64,000 nt of DNA from Anisakis pegreffii (Eukaryota; Nematoda; Chromadorea; Rhabditida; Anisakidae). Both the position numbers and the translations under genes were made by a program. The notes beneath the pieces were generated by a model, which saw nothing but the letters and a program-made list of their open reading frames with translations, did no database searches and was not told the origin of the DNA. Within the stretch, counting starts at the first letter, position 1; every line of letters starts with the position of its first letter. The stretch covers positions 1 through 64,000 of the forward strand of contig JAPYMA010001458.1 of assembly GCA_035041965.1 (NCBI GenBank). Direction: 5' to 3'. Shown here one piece after another: positions 1 to 15,700 of the stretch.

Positions 1-3000
1 AAAACATACATGATAATTTGTGGCAAAATACATGAATATATACATTATATGCAGTATACAAATCAGTTAGTTCACAATATTAATGAATAAATAGAAAACT
101 AACTCCAATAGGTAATAATATGAGTCAGATTTTGTAATATTTTTCTTTTGATATCAAATTGTTTCAAAAGGGCTAAACTTCTCAACATTCGACAATACAG
201 TGACAATAACAATAATATAAAGTAATGATGGTAACATAACGCAAATAACATTAACATTTCAATTACAAAGCACTAAAAAAATTCCCCCAGTTAATCATAC
301 GAGGCATCATTAACATCTTCACAAGTTTATGATCGACAATAATAACGTTAAACATTGCACTATACTATTTGTCACTGTATTGTCTTCTATACTTAACTGG
401 TCAATTACAAATCAAGCACAATTCACATGTAATTAACAACACATACAAATATTATTCACAATATTCATAAATGAATTAAAGAATAAAAGAATGAAATATG
501 TAAAAAAGTGGTCACTGACCACGGCTGAATTTTATTCTCAGTCCCTAGGTACAAGTCTAAAAGTACTAACCTGGCGCTTCTTTGCGCCACGGTGTCGCAA
601 TTGTTGAATAATGTCGAATGTTACTGTTGAGTCGAATATTCGTTCGAATGTTGATTGCTGTTGTTTTGATTTGTTTGATTTGATTTGCGGTGATACTGTT
701 GAGATTGACACGAGATATTGATGAAGACGAACCGGTATCACCACGCCTATCGAATCGTCCATTGGTCCATCACCACCGGTTGTGGTGTCTCGTCATCCAG
801 TTGCAATCATCAGCACGCGATTCTACCTAGAATTGGATGACGGTTCAATGCTGACAAGATGTGTCATTTTCAGGGTCATATCGCATTGCTACATTACCCA
901 AAATAACAACATCTCTATCAATATTATGTCTGTTATCACACAACTGTTTTATACATCAACCCATCCAATAAAGAATATTCACACAATACCCATACTTAAA
1001 GAATAGACGGGAGGTTCCTGCCAGATCAAGGGAAATTAACAACATTAATAAACAACAAAGTCATTTCACATCACCAACAAACAAATTAAACCACCACAGA
1101 AATGATTCAATTCCTCACCCTTGATTCGAGGTGATGACCAGTGACAGTATCGTTGAAACTGTCACGGTTTGTCCGGTCTCGATCACCTCTGATCTGGAAC
1201 AATATTAAATGATTAATTCGTAGTTTTCCTCAAGTTCATTTCATAACAATCCGAGCGATCAACCTAACAAGCGATATGATTCTAAAAACATGAACAATTG
1301 GAAGGTTACGACGTGATCTCAAAATATCTACGGCGCAATTTTGAATTTCACTAAAAATACATGAGCGAACTAAAATCATGAATAACATATACAAAAATGT
1401 TTTACGCATCACAACTGCACCGCACAGAACACATATGAGCGGAATAAATGAATACTGAATGAGCAAGGCAATCAATCATAGCGATATGATCTGTGGTGAT
1501 CAATTGGTATGGTACCATTAACAGATCATAGAATGCACATTATGATCGCATCGAAGTGATCAACAGGCATGCACATATTATTATGTCATATCGCTAGCGA
1601 GTGAATTCCAACATCAGTGGAAAAAAAAGAAACTATATTTCGCCGAGATCATTCTCGGGGATCTTAGAAGCTCTTTCATTCCGGATGAAATCCGGAGGCA
1701 TTGAAATTTGTTAGCATCAATCAAATAAAATGTAACTAAACAGCCACAGAATCATTGTAAGTGAATTGAAAGTGATTTAAGCCATCATGGTGGCTAAAAA
1801 TCGATGGACAGGTGGGGTGTTTTCTTTCGTAATCAAGCCGAAAATTGTCGAAATTGCGTTGCGATGGCTAGTGAGAAAGAAAATAGAATGGGAATATAGG
1901 AGAAAGTAGAGATGCAGAGCTCTCAAAAATCTCGAGTGTCATGCTTCAGATGCGAGCGTGCGTAGGTGCACACGTGCGTGTCTAAAGCATTGTAAGGATG
2001 GTACGTCGTTTGACGTTTTTTGACAGAGTGCATTCAGAAGTCTATTACAAAATTCCAATGTACTGAGTAAATATCACCGTAAAAGGTTTTGATCTCTGAT
2101 CAGCTATTTGAAACTGTATCATCAAAAGCAAGCCTGGATTTGTAACTTTTGCTTTTGCTGGAGACTAGAGCATGAGGATATGGCCTATTCTATGCATTGA
2201 TTTCCGATTATTTTTGTAAAATGCTCTTTATTATCATCAACTTGAATCAAGAAGAGACGCATGTGAGAGGATGACTGATACATTTGCGACGTTCAGCATA
2301 CTTAGTTTCTAATTGTAAGTATTCGAATCGCTTTAACAAGCAGATCCCTAGCTAGCAACAAGATTCTTAAGGATATCGTTAACAAAACTGCTGAATGAAT
2401 CATATCAAGTATCCCTGCATGTCTATATCGAAATGATCGACAATATCCGAACAGTGAACGGAATCATCCCACAACACACATACTTTTCTGAAACTGGAGA
2501 ATCCGATAGTTGGGAGGGAAAGACATGTTGCCGTAGAAACTTGAGGGTACGGTTAGTTTGAATATAGTGATCCTGATATTAGCGTGCTATTGTACATGTA
2601 GACCAATACAAACTCGACTTTCAAACAGAGCGATTTTACGCACACCTGAGATGGAAGTCGGTCATTATGCCACGGAGTCTGCTTACGAAGGCGGGATAGA
2701 TGTTTTGGGGTAGTTGAGTTATGGGGGTAATGACGTGCTCATGTTGCGAAACAGTGAAAATATTCAAGGGGAGACGAACTTATGGAGGCATCGACTGCTT
2801 GTGAAATACACGAAAATGAATGAAAGATTGGCACGGCCCAGGCAAACTTTTATAATTGAATTTTGATCATTTACAATGTGTTTGTTCATGTTACGGGCAG
2901 TACTGAACTCATATAGCTGAGAGGCTGAAGTGCCTTTCTTGTTCATTTTCAGATATTTAAATTCTGTGCATTGACACTGCCCTTCCATGAATACGCTTTG

Positions 3001-3777
3001 GTCGAAATTATCGTGTTACGCTGTATTTGAATTACCGTTTGCATTTCTTCGTTGTTAGGGTGCAGATAGGGCAGGGTGTGTGTACGACGAGTGGCGTAGT
3101 GCTGTCGAACCCTTGATGCTCCACTCACTTGTCTGAAGCATTGCGCAGGATTGATTATTTTTGTTTAGTTTATTTTTTAAAACTTGAATTGACAAGTGCT
3201 AAAAGTAGATCATAGAACTCCTTATTATCTGGCTGAGTTTTTGGAGACTGTTCGAAACAGTTCGTACTAGTGAATAAAGCTCAGTCTGAGCTCGGGAAAG
3301 GCTCAAACCGGAAATGAGTCTCAGCCTAAATCCGAGGTAAGCCCTAACCTACACCAGAAGCAAGCCTCAAACGAAGTCCACTCAGACCCGTGGAAGTAGC
3401 GATTATTCCTACTGCCAACTTCGAACAGTCTTCAATAACTCCTCTGTACGTTTCCAACTCGTATCATCGAGTATCAGCAGTTGTCTGGGTAAGCTCCAAA
3501 TTGAAACGGAAATTTGGGATTTTCGAGTCAAATAATGATCGAAGGAGTAACACTACGTTCATGGCTTATGCTTATTTCTGTCATTTTTAGCTTATCTGTC
3601 TAATCCTGGTTGCTGTGACCTGCGAAGAGCATTAATCTAAAGTGATCGTTACCATAATTTGTTTCCTCTAATATTTAACCTGTTAGCGTGCATACGTTGA
3701 CATGTAGTTTATGCGTCCTTTGGTTAGTATACCGTGATTTTCTTGAGGTAATTCAGACGATTCAGTGTTACAATAAA
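1..3777. other. Upstream of cct-5: no supported gene
   Basis: AT-rich sequence. Frames near 540-790 are open on both strands (a minus-strand frame ends at a GTTAGT donor near 547) but resemble nothing known. Around 3275-3400 there is a loose series of GCTCAG/GCCTAA-type units about 20 bases apart, a possible degenerate minisatellite. The cct-5 promoter or trans-splice site should lie in the last few hundred bases; ATTCAG at 3761-3766 is a possible acceptor. Confidence 0.5.
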
Positions 3778-6700
3778 ATGGCAACTGCTGCGCAAGTGAT
3801 GTTCGATGAATACGGGCAACCGTTCATCATACTACGAGATCAAGAGAAACAAAAACGTCTCACTGGGGTTGAGGCCCTTAAGGTTACATCTCATTGTTAT
3901 ATTTCTATTAGAAACGGTCGGTTAATAATTTACAATTGATTTACGGCAGCTTGTTACTTACGGAAAACATTAGGATGTGAATTGCTCATCTCATTGCAAT
4001 AGCATTGACAATCGAACTGCCTGTAATATGTAGTGCGGATTGTTTGCTGGACTGGCCGTGTGGAAGAACATTTAGAATCTGTTATTAAATGGCAATGTTT
4101 CATTTGAGTTTCACTGTGACAGTAATGGTATTTGTACCAAGAATAACAGTAAATGCTTGCAGAGTCATATACTAGCTGCACGAGCAGTAGCGAATACACT
4201 GAAGTCATCGTTGGGTCCTCGTGGAATGGATAAGATGTTGGTGAGTTCAGATGGTGATGTGACAATAACGAATGATGGTGCTACAATACTAGGGAAGATG
4301 GACGTGAAGCATCATGTCGCCAAACTTATGGTAGAGCTGTCGAAGAGTCAGGATGCCGAGATTGGTGATGGAACTACCGGTGTTGTGGGTTCGTTTTGAC
4401 TGATCTTGTTCATTTATTCGGGTATCTAGTATGGTTATTGAATGCAGCACATCACATTGGTTTCCATCGCAACTATTGTATGTTTGTATAAGGCAGATAC
4501 GTAACCATCTTTTGACAGAATAGTTTCATCCTTTCCTGAACAGCTCTCGCGTCTCGTTTACGCTTCACTCGGTTAGTGAACATGTCTGAATAACGGTATT
4601 CCATTGCTTGTTCATTTATTTCCATTACAGCAGCATTTATTCACTATAAAAGTATTCCCTAACATTAGGCTGCTTGTTATAATGATTAAAATTTCTATTA
4701 CCCTATCAAATGTAATTCTGTAGGCATTAGGACTCCATTGATTCATTCATCGAATTCTTGGAAGTATAGTGAATTTCATTTAGTCTTCTAGACTAATCCG
4801 TCCATATTATTCAACTTTCGCAGTTTTCAACATCATTATCACGGTTCGCTGACACTGTCAGTTTGGTACTTTCCACTTTCATTTTCAGTCAGTTTCACGT
4901 GCATCTTTCGTTTCATGAACTTTTATTACATTCAGTTGGAATTTTGCTTTGCTTTCGACTTTGATCCTTTCCACGAAGCCTTAATCAGTTTTTCGATAAT
5001 TCACGATCATTTGTCCGGAACGAAAAAAGCGTTCTCTGCTTTTTTATCAAAGACGTTGGCAAACCGAGAAGAATTCGTGCTGTTCCCTTGGATAGTTTTG
5101 TAGAATAGCAGTATTTTGTCTGTTTGTGATCGCTTCAGTTTATCAGCGTTCGTTTTTTCCGAATGTCGGTTGTTTTCGTAGCTAAAAAATCCAGAATTCT
5201 GTTTTTTGACGACTTTCATGGTCCACTGTCATATTATCACAATCACTGATCTGTCGGCTCTATGGTTGGTGGAGCACTGTCATATCCGTTCTTCCTAAAT
5301 CTACTCAGTGTTTATTGCTGTCGTTACGATACAATCTTTATGATTTCTCGTTCTTTTTTACATTCCAGAAGAGTTTCACATATCAAACTGTTTATTCTTC
5401 TCAATTATTTTTGTACGATTCCGTAAGATTCACTTTTCAAGCGTTCACAAAATTGTGCTGTTTATAACTGTCTGAAAATATTTTCTTCAACAAATGATCA
5501 ACAAAATTCAGCTGTTATCAGTTTATTACCAAATATTTGTTGTTCGGCATCTATAGTGAATCATTCCGAAACGAATGAATTTGAATGATTAAGGGGAAAT
5601 GATTAAAACTGATTCTGAGGTAATCAATCATTGTTGAGTTGTTAGCAGTGCGTAATTATATGTTAAGGATGATGCTTCAGCTGATTGCGGCATTGTTGTT
5701 TGATTTATTAGTATCGTGATCAGCATTACCTCTGGTGTGGAAGTGGTTGGGATGAGAAGTAATTTGAGTGTAGAATTAAGCACTGATTCAACACCATTTT
5801 CTATCGTTCACCCATTCTTCTTGCCCTTAAAAGTGTGATTGTGGCTGTTCGTTAATATAATAGTACATGCACAATTACATACGGATAGTCATTGCATGAT
5901 TTGAAGATTGTATTTATATTTTGAAATTTACTCATATTTTTGTGCAATTTTTGCAATACAAAATTGATCAGTTCGTAATCTGTTTTTTCGTTTTTTTAAT
6001 AAAACAATTTGAGAAACACCCAAATGTGTAATTTCTTTCGAAATGCAGCTCGCTTTTGAATTTATTCGAACTGATTCATTAATACAACACGCACACGCCA
6101 CGCTTAGCGGAAAACAAATGAACCAAGAAATATTCTTTGTTGCATGCAGAAATGCATTTGAATAGTATTTTTGAGAAATGGAAATTTATTATTGCGTCGT
6201 TGATTTAGTTTATAGTCGATTGAATAATCATTCAAAAATTGCACCACACTCTGCTTTTAGCTAAAGGTATAATATAGGCGTGTGGGGAATAAACGATTCA
6301 CGAGTAATCTTTCATTGCTGATTTAGTAATCTAATGTATGAACGTTGCGAAAAATAATATATGAGTAAGAAAGGTGAAATATATGTGGGGAAAAAGTGAT
6401 GCAGTAGACAAAAAATGGACATAAATTTACCAGTCTAGAATGAAAAGCTATTGCGGCGTCGAGGTTTGAGTCTAAACATGGAATTGCGAAGCGAAAGTTT
6501 CTCCGTTGTGTTCAGTAACCGTGTTCAATTTGTGTGCTTTAATTCCTGACGGTCATTTTCTCAATATTACTGTGTTCACGTATATGGTTTGAAAGCATAT
6601 CGGCGTTTGTGAAAAGTTTGAATTTATGGTTGGTTGGTGTTTCGCTTTTTGCACAAGCCTGAAAATATTGTTGTGTAATGGGACAGTAGGGCGATGAAGT

Positions 6701-9700
6701 AACAGTGAAAGATTAACCGATCAGCGTTTCCATCTTTATGATAATTATGCCTTGTGAGCTGTTCTCACATCAGCTGTCAATATGAATTCAATTCTCATCT
6801 ATGAACTGACGAGTTATTGTTAAAGCACTGCTGTGTAAAATAATACGAATGAGTGATAAGTGTGTATGAGAGTATTTAAAATTCACAGACGATATCGTTT
6901 ATATCGAATTCATTCGTCCGTTAAAATGTTTTCATTTTGTGCAAATTAAATTGAATGGAATATGTATTTTTGATAACGAATATGTGTGCGATGGTCGTAA
7001 GCATTTGTTATGATGCGGATATCTACATGTGTGTATTTATGTTCGCAGGTTCATTCTGTTATTCAGCCGTATGAACACGATGTTTGATATGATTCAATAT
7101 CAGATCTCATATCAAACAATGCAATCTTTGTTGAGCACGCATCATCCATTTATTGTTTCTTATCGATTGTTCATTGGCCTTACGGTAATTGGTGGTCGTT
7201 TTTTTGATGATACATCAGATTTGATTTTATGTCATGTTTGATTATAATGTAGCGTTTCGTGTAATTTGGCTGCAGTATACCTCTTTATATAATATTTTCA
7301 TTTCAAATAATATAATTTGCTGTACTCGCTGATCGGAAACTGTTGATTCCTTCGGTGTCATTCGCACAGGTTGGATTGGTACCTTCTCAAATCACTGAAT
7401 TATTATCTTCATTATTATCGCTATCATAAGTTTATGTTCCTAATGAGTTACCCATTGGGTGTACCATAATCTTATATTGTAACGAACAAATTGTTAGATT
7501 GGCAGATATGTAATAACAACTGATCATTGCTTGTGTAACCCTAACAGATCCATCCGTTTAACCTGAATTGGTTGTCGAAATTTGGAGAGAGGGAGGCAGA
7601 TCTCCTGAACTGTTAGCGATAGACTGAACGAGAAAATAATGGGTGGATGGAGGCGCAATTTGAACGGCCGAAAATTGCTTATTGTTAGACACATGACTTT
7701 TATTATCTGTCTTCTATTTGGCTATCGTGGTAAGCAGCCAATCTTTCAGTCTATCATATATCCTTGTAATGAGTGAAGCCGAATTTAGGCATCTCTTGCA
7801 AAAACCATTTGAAAGAGTGGCAATAAGCGTGAACGCAACAGTAGCAGGCAGCAGCACGCAATATGTGAACGCAAGCAAGCCAATATCTAAAGCTATTACT
7901 CGGCCATAAGCAATAGGCTTGCGTATATGTTATTTTGCTAGATGTTATTTGTTGGGATGTATGCTGAATGTTGAACATATCAATAAATGCTCGTGTAGCA
8001 GTGCTGCTCTATGCTATATAGAAGCATTACATAGCATTCGAATCAGCCAGCTCACCATCTTCACGTTCATACGAAAAATGAATCTTGTGAATCGATTCGC
8101 ATCATTGTTTTCGATTTCATTCGTAAGTATGTTTGAGATGAAAGCACTGTAATTCAGAGTGCAGGGGCATTCATTTAGTTGCAAATTCCTTTATTTACTT
8201 ATTCAGTTCCTTGTTTGTTATTTGTTGAGTCACCCGTTTATGTACTGATTCATTCACCTGTGGATATTTGATGATATGCTGGTCACTACTTACAAAAAAC
8301 AATCTTGTTCATCTCTGAACTGTACAAGTTATTCGTTTTACTGATGCTAGTCAAGTGAACCGCTCACTCGATAAATAGCCTACGAAAAGTTTCAGTCGGT
8401 AGCTGAAAATGTTTCTTGAGTGTATTTGTGGCATTTTCCATGTAAAGCTTTCAGTTTCTTTCGGACATTATAATTAATTTTCTAATGGCAACTTTTCTGT
8501 TAGTGTACAGTAGATTAGTTTCCGTGAAATATGCTATATTGGTGTGATAATTACATGAATGAATAATGCTGGCCTATTCGTAATAAATACTCTCAGTGAA
8601 TGGATATAATCATAAATATTATATTGTTTGGTTAAAATCAGAGGTAGTCATGAGAGAGCCTGACACGTGAATATATGCATCTTAGATTAGTGTCTTATGA
8701 GGTTAGCGTCAGCCGTAATTACATTGCATGCACGCATGCTTTTGTCATGATCAATATCTAGTTTTCTGATTATTTTTTATATATAAAAATTGGGTGACTA
8801 TTACTTCCACTGTATTGTCTGGTTGGTCGTTTAGTGTTTTGATAATGATGAATTGATGAAAAGCGTATTGATTTAGTTGATATCCGTCATAAATTTCAGT
8901 GCTAGCTGGAGCATTATTGGAACAGGCAGAAGCATTATTGGATAAAGGAATCCATCCGATTAAGATAGCTGATGGCTTCGATTTGGCATGCAAGAAGACA
9001 CTGGAAACTCTCGACTCAATCTCGACTCATTTCCCAATCGATCAACGCGAGATGCTTATTCAGTCGGCAATGACTGCGCTCGGATCGAAAGTGTAAGTCA
9101 CTTGTTTCTTGCTACTTCACGTTGCTGACTGACTTCTGTAGCGTACATGGAACAAAGTATATGGATGAGTCATAATGATCTTAATGATTAGCAACATCCT
9201 GAACAATATCATTACTGATGAAAGTTTCGTAAATGCTGATCAGTGCCCTGTGTTCAACCGTCTTTTTCTTTATTTATTAGACTCTAACTTTTCTGATATC
9301 CAACTTGAGTGTTCTTTCTTGGCATCACTCCTTCCATTTGTACTGAATTATTCCGTGACCACAATCATTTTAAAAACGAGTTCATTAAAAAATGACTCTG
9401 ATTGGAGTAGCGGACACGATGGTTTTCACATCGTTGATAGTATAATGATTATGTGAACAATTGAGATGTCAGTGTTAGCACTGTGTACTTTGAATTCATT
9501 GTAACTGTTAATCAGTGGTGACATGCGCGACTGACGTTTGTTTTGGTGGAATTGGTGTTCCCTCTTGTGAACATGAATTGACAAGGAGTAGAAGTTGTTC
9601 AGCGAATACTAATGACAATGAGGATGGAAAACCCTATTTAGAGCATATTTTTTATAAGCGGTGTGGCTGTATGTACGTAAGGTAACTACATTTAGTTTGG

Positions 9701-12700
9701 TAATAGAATATCTGTGAATTTTCTTGGAGATTATGATCTTGAAATCGTCACCAAGTGGAAGATCGGGTCGATTATCCGCAAATTATTCATTGATTTGTAA
9801 TTATTCTTTAATGATTTCACGTACAAAACTGTTGGAATTGTTTATTTGTTCTTTTGTTTGATGTGGTTGATGGTTGAGTGAAGATTTAGGATAATAACTG
9901 ATAGATCGCTTATATGATGTGCACTGATTATTGAACGATGTAGTTTTCGGTCTTTGGAACAATTTAAAATGTCAAAAGTTCATTACGAACGATTAATTTT
10001 TATGAAAGTGGTGGCAAAATGATATGAAAACTATATTCGCGTAGACATAATGTTGTTCTTTATAAAACGATGTTATTTGTCACCATTCTGAAGTTTTCGA
10101 AAGATTCATCGTGAACAGATGAGAACGAAGGGAGGGGTTTTTTGGGTGGTTCTGACGCTATTCGACTGAACTGTCACCACACGTCATTTCTGGGTGACGA
10201 ATGATTGATTCGCTTTAGTGATTGCTAACAAAACTGGTTAATTTTATTCATTTTTATTGTTTACTCATTCACATTGGAACAAAATTCGAAAATTTTTCAA
10301 ACGTGCAGGGAACAATGAATGGAATAGATTCGACTTAATTTTAGCGGAAAAGGGAGTAAGCGATTAAAAACTATTTGACATCAAGGTATTTCGTCGTATT
10401 TATTCTTTTCACATCATGAGTATGAGTACGAATAACATTCACTGGAAAATATGGAGTTCTCTGTCCGATTTTGGTGTTGATGTGTTTTTGAGTAACGAAG
10501 TGTATGGGGATCAGTGGTATCGTAGTTGTTGAAACCGAATGAAGCGGTGGATCTTTGATACGCTTTCTTATTTACGCTCTTGGCACGTACAAGTTTTCGG
10601 TGCATCAGACAACAAGAAACGCGTATCAATCAACTGATTTTTGGGGTTTCGTTTCGGATCTGTTGATTCAGGTGAATGAATTGGATTGTTTTGGTAGTTT
10701 GTAAGCATAGGAACGAATTACCGTGGTTGAAGTAACTGATACATTGATGTGACGTGCGCAATTTGCATGGTAGTTATTGCCTATGGAAGATGCTAAATGT
10801 TAATAACTGTTGATAATTGACGAATGTGTGTGATTAGTCAAAAACGTTTGTGAATAAATGTTTTTTTGGTTTTTTTTTGGTCAATTTTTTTGTTGATCAG
10901 TTCGAGAGCGATAAATCGAGAATATTTCATTAAATTTGCGATGATTTTTGATGAGCTGATATTTCTGACTTCGTTTGTTTAGTTTGATAATAGAGAAATC
11001 TTCATAATATGGGCACTAAAAACCGAAAATGAATCTGTTTTAATCAACACAAATAATCGAATGGACAGCTGAGCAAATTTAAGCGTACTTCGAGCAAATA
11101 AAACACACTGAAAGGAATCGTTTGAAACAAATCATTTGTTTCCATTTTATTTAGATTGATTCTATTTTGCATGTGGTATTCAGAAGGAAATGTTATTTTG
11201 TATGAAGTGTTTCTTCTTGAATCCGTTGTAGAATGATTAACTTTTATCATAGTTCAATGATCCATTCGTTGTGTCGGAAAGCGTTTCCACCTTTTATTCA
11301 ACAGCAAGATTGTTTCGAGCACTTCTAACTTTGTCTAGGTGTGAGTCTGAAGCTGAGCCCATAACTTATAGTTAGTTTAAACTGCTTTAAACTGCTTAAA
11401 CTGCTTCATTCCCAGAATTGTTTCCGCTTATCAACTTGTGAGCACGGACATATTTATTATTCGTGTATTAGGACATTTGCTAAAATATTGCGACTATGAT
11501 AGTTGCAATATTTTAGCAGGTGTCCTAATGTGATCTGGAGATCGCCATAGTCAGTGTTCATTCTGTGTTTAGAATGTAATTTTATCGATTTCTGATGATC
11601 GTTTTCGGTTATCTCATCTGGAACAGTGTAATTGGTCAAATCGATCATTTGACCAATTACACTGTTTTTCTTCGCATTGAAGAATCCGTGTAGTTGATTT
11701 CATGGTGACTTAGGAGCAAAAAACAGATCAGAATGCGCCATCAGAATTTTTAGTTGGGTTTACTTTTTCGTAGTGTCTAATCGACGTTCCTCTTGGAGTT
11801 TTTGTTGATTTTCTTTGATGCTTTCTTTTCGGTATTTTATGAGAGGATAGTTCAAAGCTAATTATTGTGTTTAATAAACATGTGATGTGAATGGCTAGTT
11901 AGGTGAGGACGACGTGTTCGGTTCATTAAATTTAACTACAAAGAAATGCCTTCGATTTGTAATTATATCGCGATTTTTCTCAGTGTCGCACTGATATTAT
12001 CTGTTCAAGGATGGAAATGATCATACGCAATTAAGTGGAATAAAATAGATGCATTGATGATGCCCTTGTGTGATATGCTACACAAAATGTACTTTGAGTT
12101 TGAACCCATGTTGTCTCATTAGCATCAAGTAAATAGACAAATGGAATGCCCGATTAGATACATTTGTTCAGTTGTTGATTATCGAGTTAATAATTACTCT
12201 GTCAATTTTCAGTGTTAATCGATGTGAGCGTCAATTGGCTGAAATAGCCGTCGATGCAGTTTTATCAGTGGCTGATAAGGTGAATAAAGATGTGGATTTT
12301 GAGTTGATAAAAGTGGAGGCGAAGGTCGGGGGTCGTTTGGAAGATACACGCTTGGTGAAGGGAGTGGTGATCGATAAGACCATGAGCCATCCACAGATGC
12401 CGAAGGTTCGTGCGCTGTTTCACATTGTTGCGTGCGATTCGATTGCGTTACTGTTGTTGTGGTGTGTGCTTGTTTGTTCGCTTCTGAATGAGAACGTTTC
12501 AAGAGATATCAACCCACCGTAATGCATGCAAGATACAGCAACGTGTGTTTCGATTGATCGAATGGTCATTATTTTACGCATTATCGTTCATCTACGTTCA
12601 GTTGACCATCATTTCCACATCTTACGAAAATTCATATAATTTTTTGGTTCAGTCTTGAATGATGGCTTATTTTGAGGTATCGTAAACGTTTCTAGTGAAA

Positions 12701-15700
12701 AATTCTTTATTGACAATATTATTGTTGGTCAATTGCTTTTTCGTAAATAATTTGACTGATGTCCATGTGCAACTGAATGGACTATTATAATTTTATTTGT
12801 GGTCGTTTCGTGGAGCAGTTAACATTCATTGCTCATCAAATTTACAATCGTATAACTGAGTAATAACAGTACGTTTACGTTTTATGCTGTAAATTTGAAG
12901 CGTTTTTATTTATTTATTCATTCCATATTGTTTGCTCTATTGAATGTGTTTTCATTGAGTGCGTAAAGAAGACGGCGTTTATGATGCGAATTTCTTCTTT
13001 CGGAACTTCAATTCAGGAATGAGCGAATTGGATCAAAATTGTGCGCGTGAGCATTCATTCATCTCATCTGTGACCTTTTCATTCAATTCGCATTCAAAAA
13101 AGCACCAATTTGATTCAGTGCTACATTCAAGGTAGACAAGAAAAAGAGAGCTGCTAGCCGATGAAGATTTGCAACATGATGAAATTAAGATTTGTCCCTA
13201 TGTTTTAAGGGAGGAGGCGGGGGGGGTAATTTAAGTTCTATCATCCTGATCGATATTGTCATCTCATCATTCGATAGCTGACTATCTCGTTTATGAAAGG
13301 TCTTCAAAGTCGTTGTGCTATGAACTAAACCGGGTTAGGGGTTTTTCACCATTGTTGAAAAAAATTGTTTTTGACTGGAGAATCACTTATGGACTAGATT
13401 TGATTATCCTTGAATGTGTTAGTCAGTTCATTGGTCAGATATGTTGTTGGTTGCTGTGAAATGTAAATATTTATCATTGATAAATGAAACTGTTTGAGAG
13501 ATATGGAGTGATATTGTGGAAGCATCTAATATATTCTTTGTGTTATTGCATTGGTGTTGTTCTGCTAGTAGTAGGCATTATATTCACATTCCTTTTGTTG
13601 GACTCTCATCTTTGGGATGTGATCGAATCGAATCAATTGTTATGCAATGCACATAACTGATTCTTTCGTTTTTTGTGATTCGAATGCGATAGACATTTAT
13701 GCGTACACACTGCATTCTCTTTCGTTTTTTTTTTTTTGATTTTTTGATTGAATGCAATCGTTCATTGCACCACACCTCACCTAACCGTTTAGCATGAATG
13801 TGCTGCAAACTAGCAACTATTCTTACGATCTCAAATATGTGGCTGCTTAGAATCAGAAAAATGTGCGTATGTTGACGACACTTTCATCAATTTATTGATT
13901 TTTCATGCTCACTTACAATTAATGAAGAACCTTGGGGACATGTTTTTCCAAATTTCCTTTTTTGACAGATCCTTCGACTGCGATGACAGAATGTAATTTT
14001 AGGATTGAAAAAAATCAACTGTTTCGATGAATCAGTGGTATTGAGCGAATAATTAGTTCATTGTTTTTGCGGTAGTATTGTGTAATAATAATTTTATTAT
14101 GTTCCACTATTTATGCGATTTAACTCGTGTTAATTTTGCAACATTTACCTCCTTATTGCGCATGTTACAGTCTTTTATCGTCGAGAATTAATATAACTCT
14201 CTACGAATGAATTTCTTCTGCAGTAATATACTGACATTGCTAACGGTGCAGATGAATGATCAATTTTAGGAATTGAACGATGTAAAGATCGCAGTTTTGA
14301 CGTGTCCCTTCGAACCACCGAAGCCAAAGACCAAACATAAATTGGATATAACAACAACCGAAGACTTCCAGAAGTTACGTCAATATGAGAAGGACACTTT
14401 TGAGGCGATGATTAAACAGGTAAAATATTTGTTTGTTGATTATTGTTTCAAATGCGATATATTGATATGTGCATTAATGTATTATTATTTAATTCTTATA
14501 TGTTTATGTGCTAATATTTCGAATAAGAATAATAATGGTGAATCAAATCGTAATGGAGAGGACGTGGTGGTTATAAATTGGATCGTGAATGGTTGTAGTG
14601 ATGAAGAGGTGTGACAAAAGTTGCGATATGTATTTGCATATTGCGTTGAATGCATGATTTCATGGTTACTTGCTGATTGTTACGTGTGATGTGTTCAGGT
14701 TATCAGAGATTATAACTGCAAAAGTGTTCAACAAACAGTTAACAGGGCTTTTATTGACAGTGAGCAGCGGCAGTTACGTGCATAAAAGTAAATACATGAG
14801 ATCATAATGTGGTGAGGAGTGAATGAATGTGAATAATCCGTATTGTGTATGGTAATATGTGCGGTTAATGGGAATGATAGCTTATACGTAATATGAATAT
14901 TTTTTGTTTGTTAGATGGATGGTTGGTTTGTGAATGAATTGAAGATGATAAGGTTGATTTTTGTTTGTTGAGATGGTTTGTTCGTTTAATACGACGATAT
15001 CTAGTAAGGTGATGAGAAGAGACGAGAAAACGTTTAGTTTAGAGATGAGAATGGGAACGGTGAGGGGTGCATATGAACTGAACAGGAAGGGAAGTAAGGA
15101 AAGTGAAGAAAGAAAGAAGAATGTAGGAATTGTTTGAAGAAATGAGAAACAAAGGGCACAATGGCAGTGGTGGTTATAAAAGAAGAAGATTGAGATTGAG
15201 ATTGAAATTGAAAGAATGAGTCATTTTTGAAGTGGGTGTTTATTTAATTGTATAAAAAGGATGAAATGATCAGAGAAAACGCAACGCGCTTTTATGTAAT
15301 TTGCTTTATGCTGGATTTCTGATGGAAATCATAATGATAACTCACGAGGAATTGGTAATATTCACATAGAAGACGGCCGATAATCATTAGTTTGGTGCTA
15401 TATAAATGTAATTTTTTACGCGATTTACTGACTGATAATTCAATAATTTCATTGATCGTCTCTTCGATTATGCATTTCGTTCCTTTTGTTTCTGTTCGCT
15501 TCTTCAGTCATCTTATTGTTCATTTTGTTATCATTTCTGTTTGCGCTTTTTTTGTTGTCATCATTGTTTTTACGTTTGTTTCTTCATTATTTTTTTCTGT
15601 TACATTATTCACTGTGTCTATGTTTATGTCTATATTCACTTCATTTTTAAAAAACTTTTTTCAAACAGCAATAGGCAATTTATATTCATGCTACGTGAAA

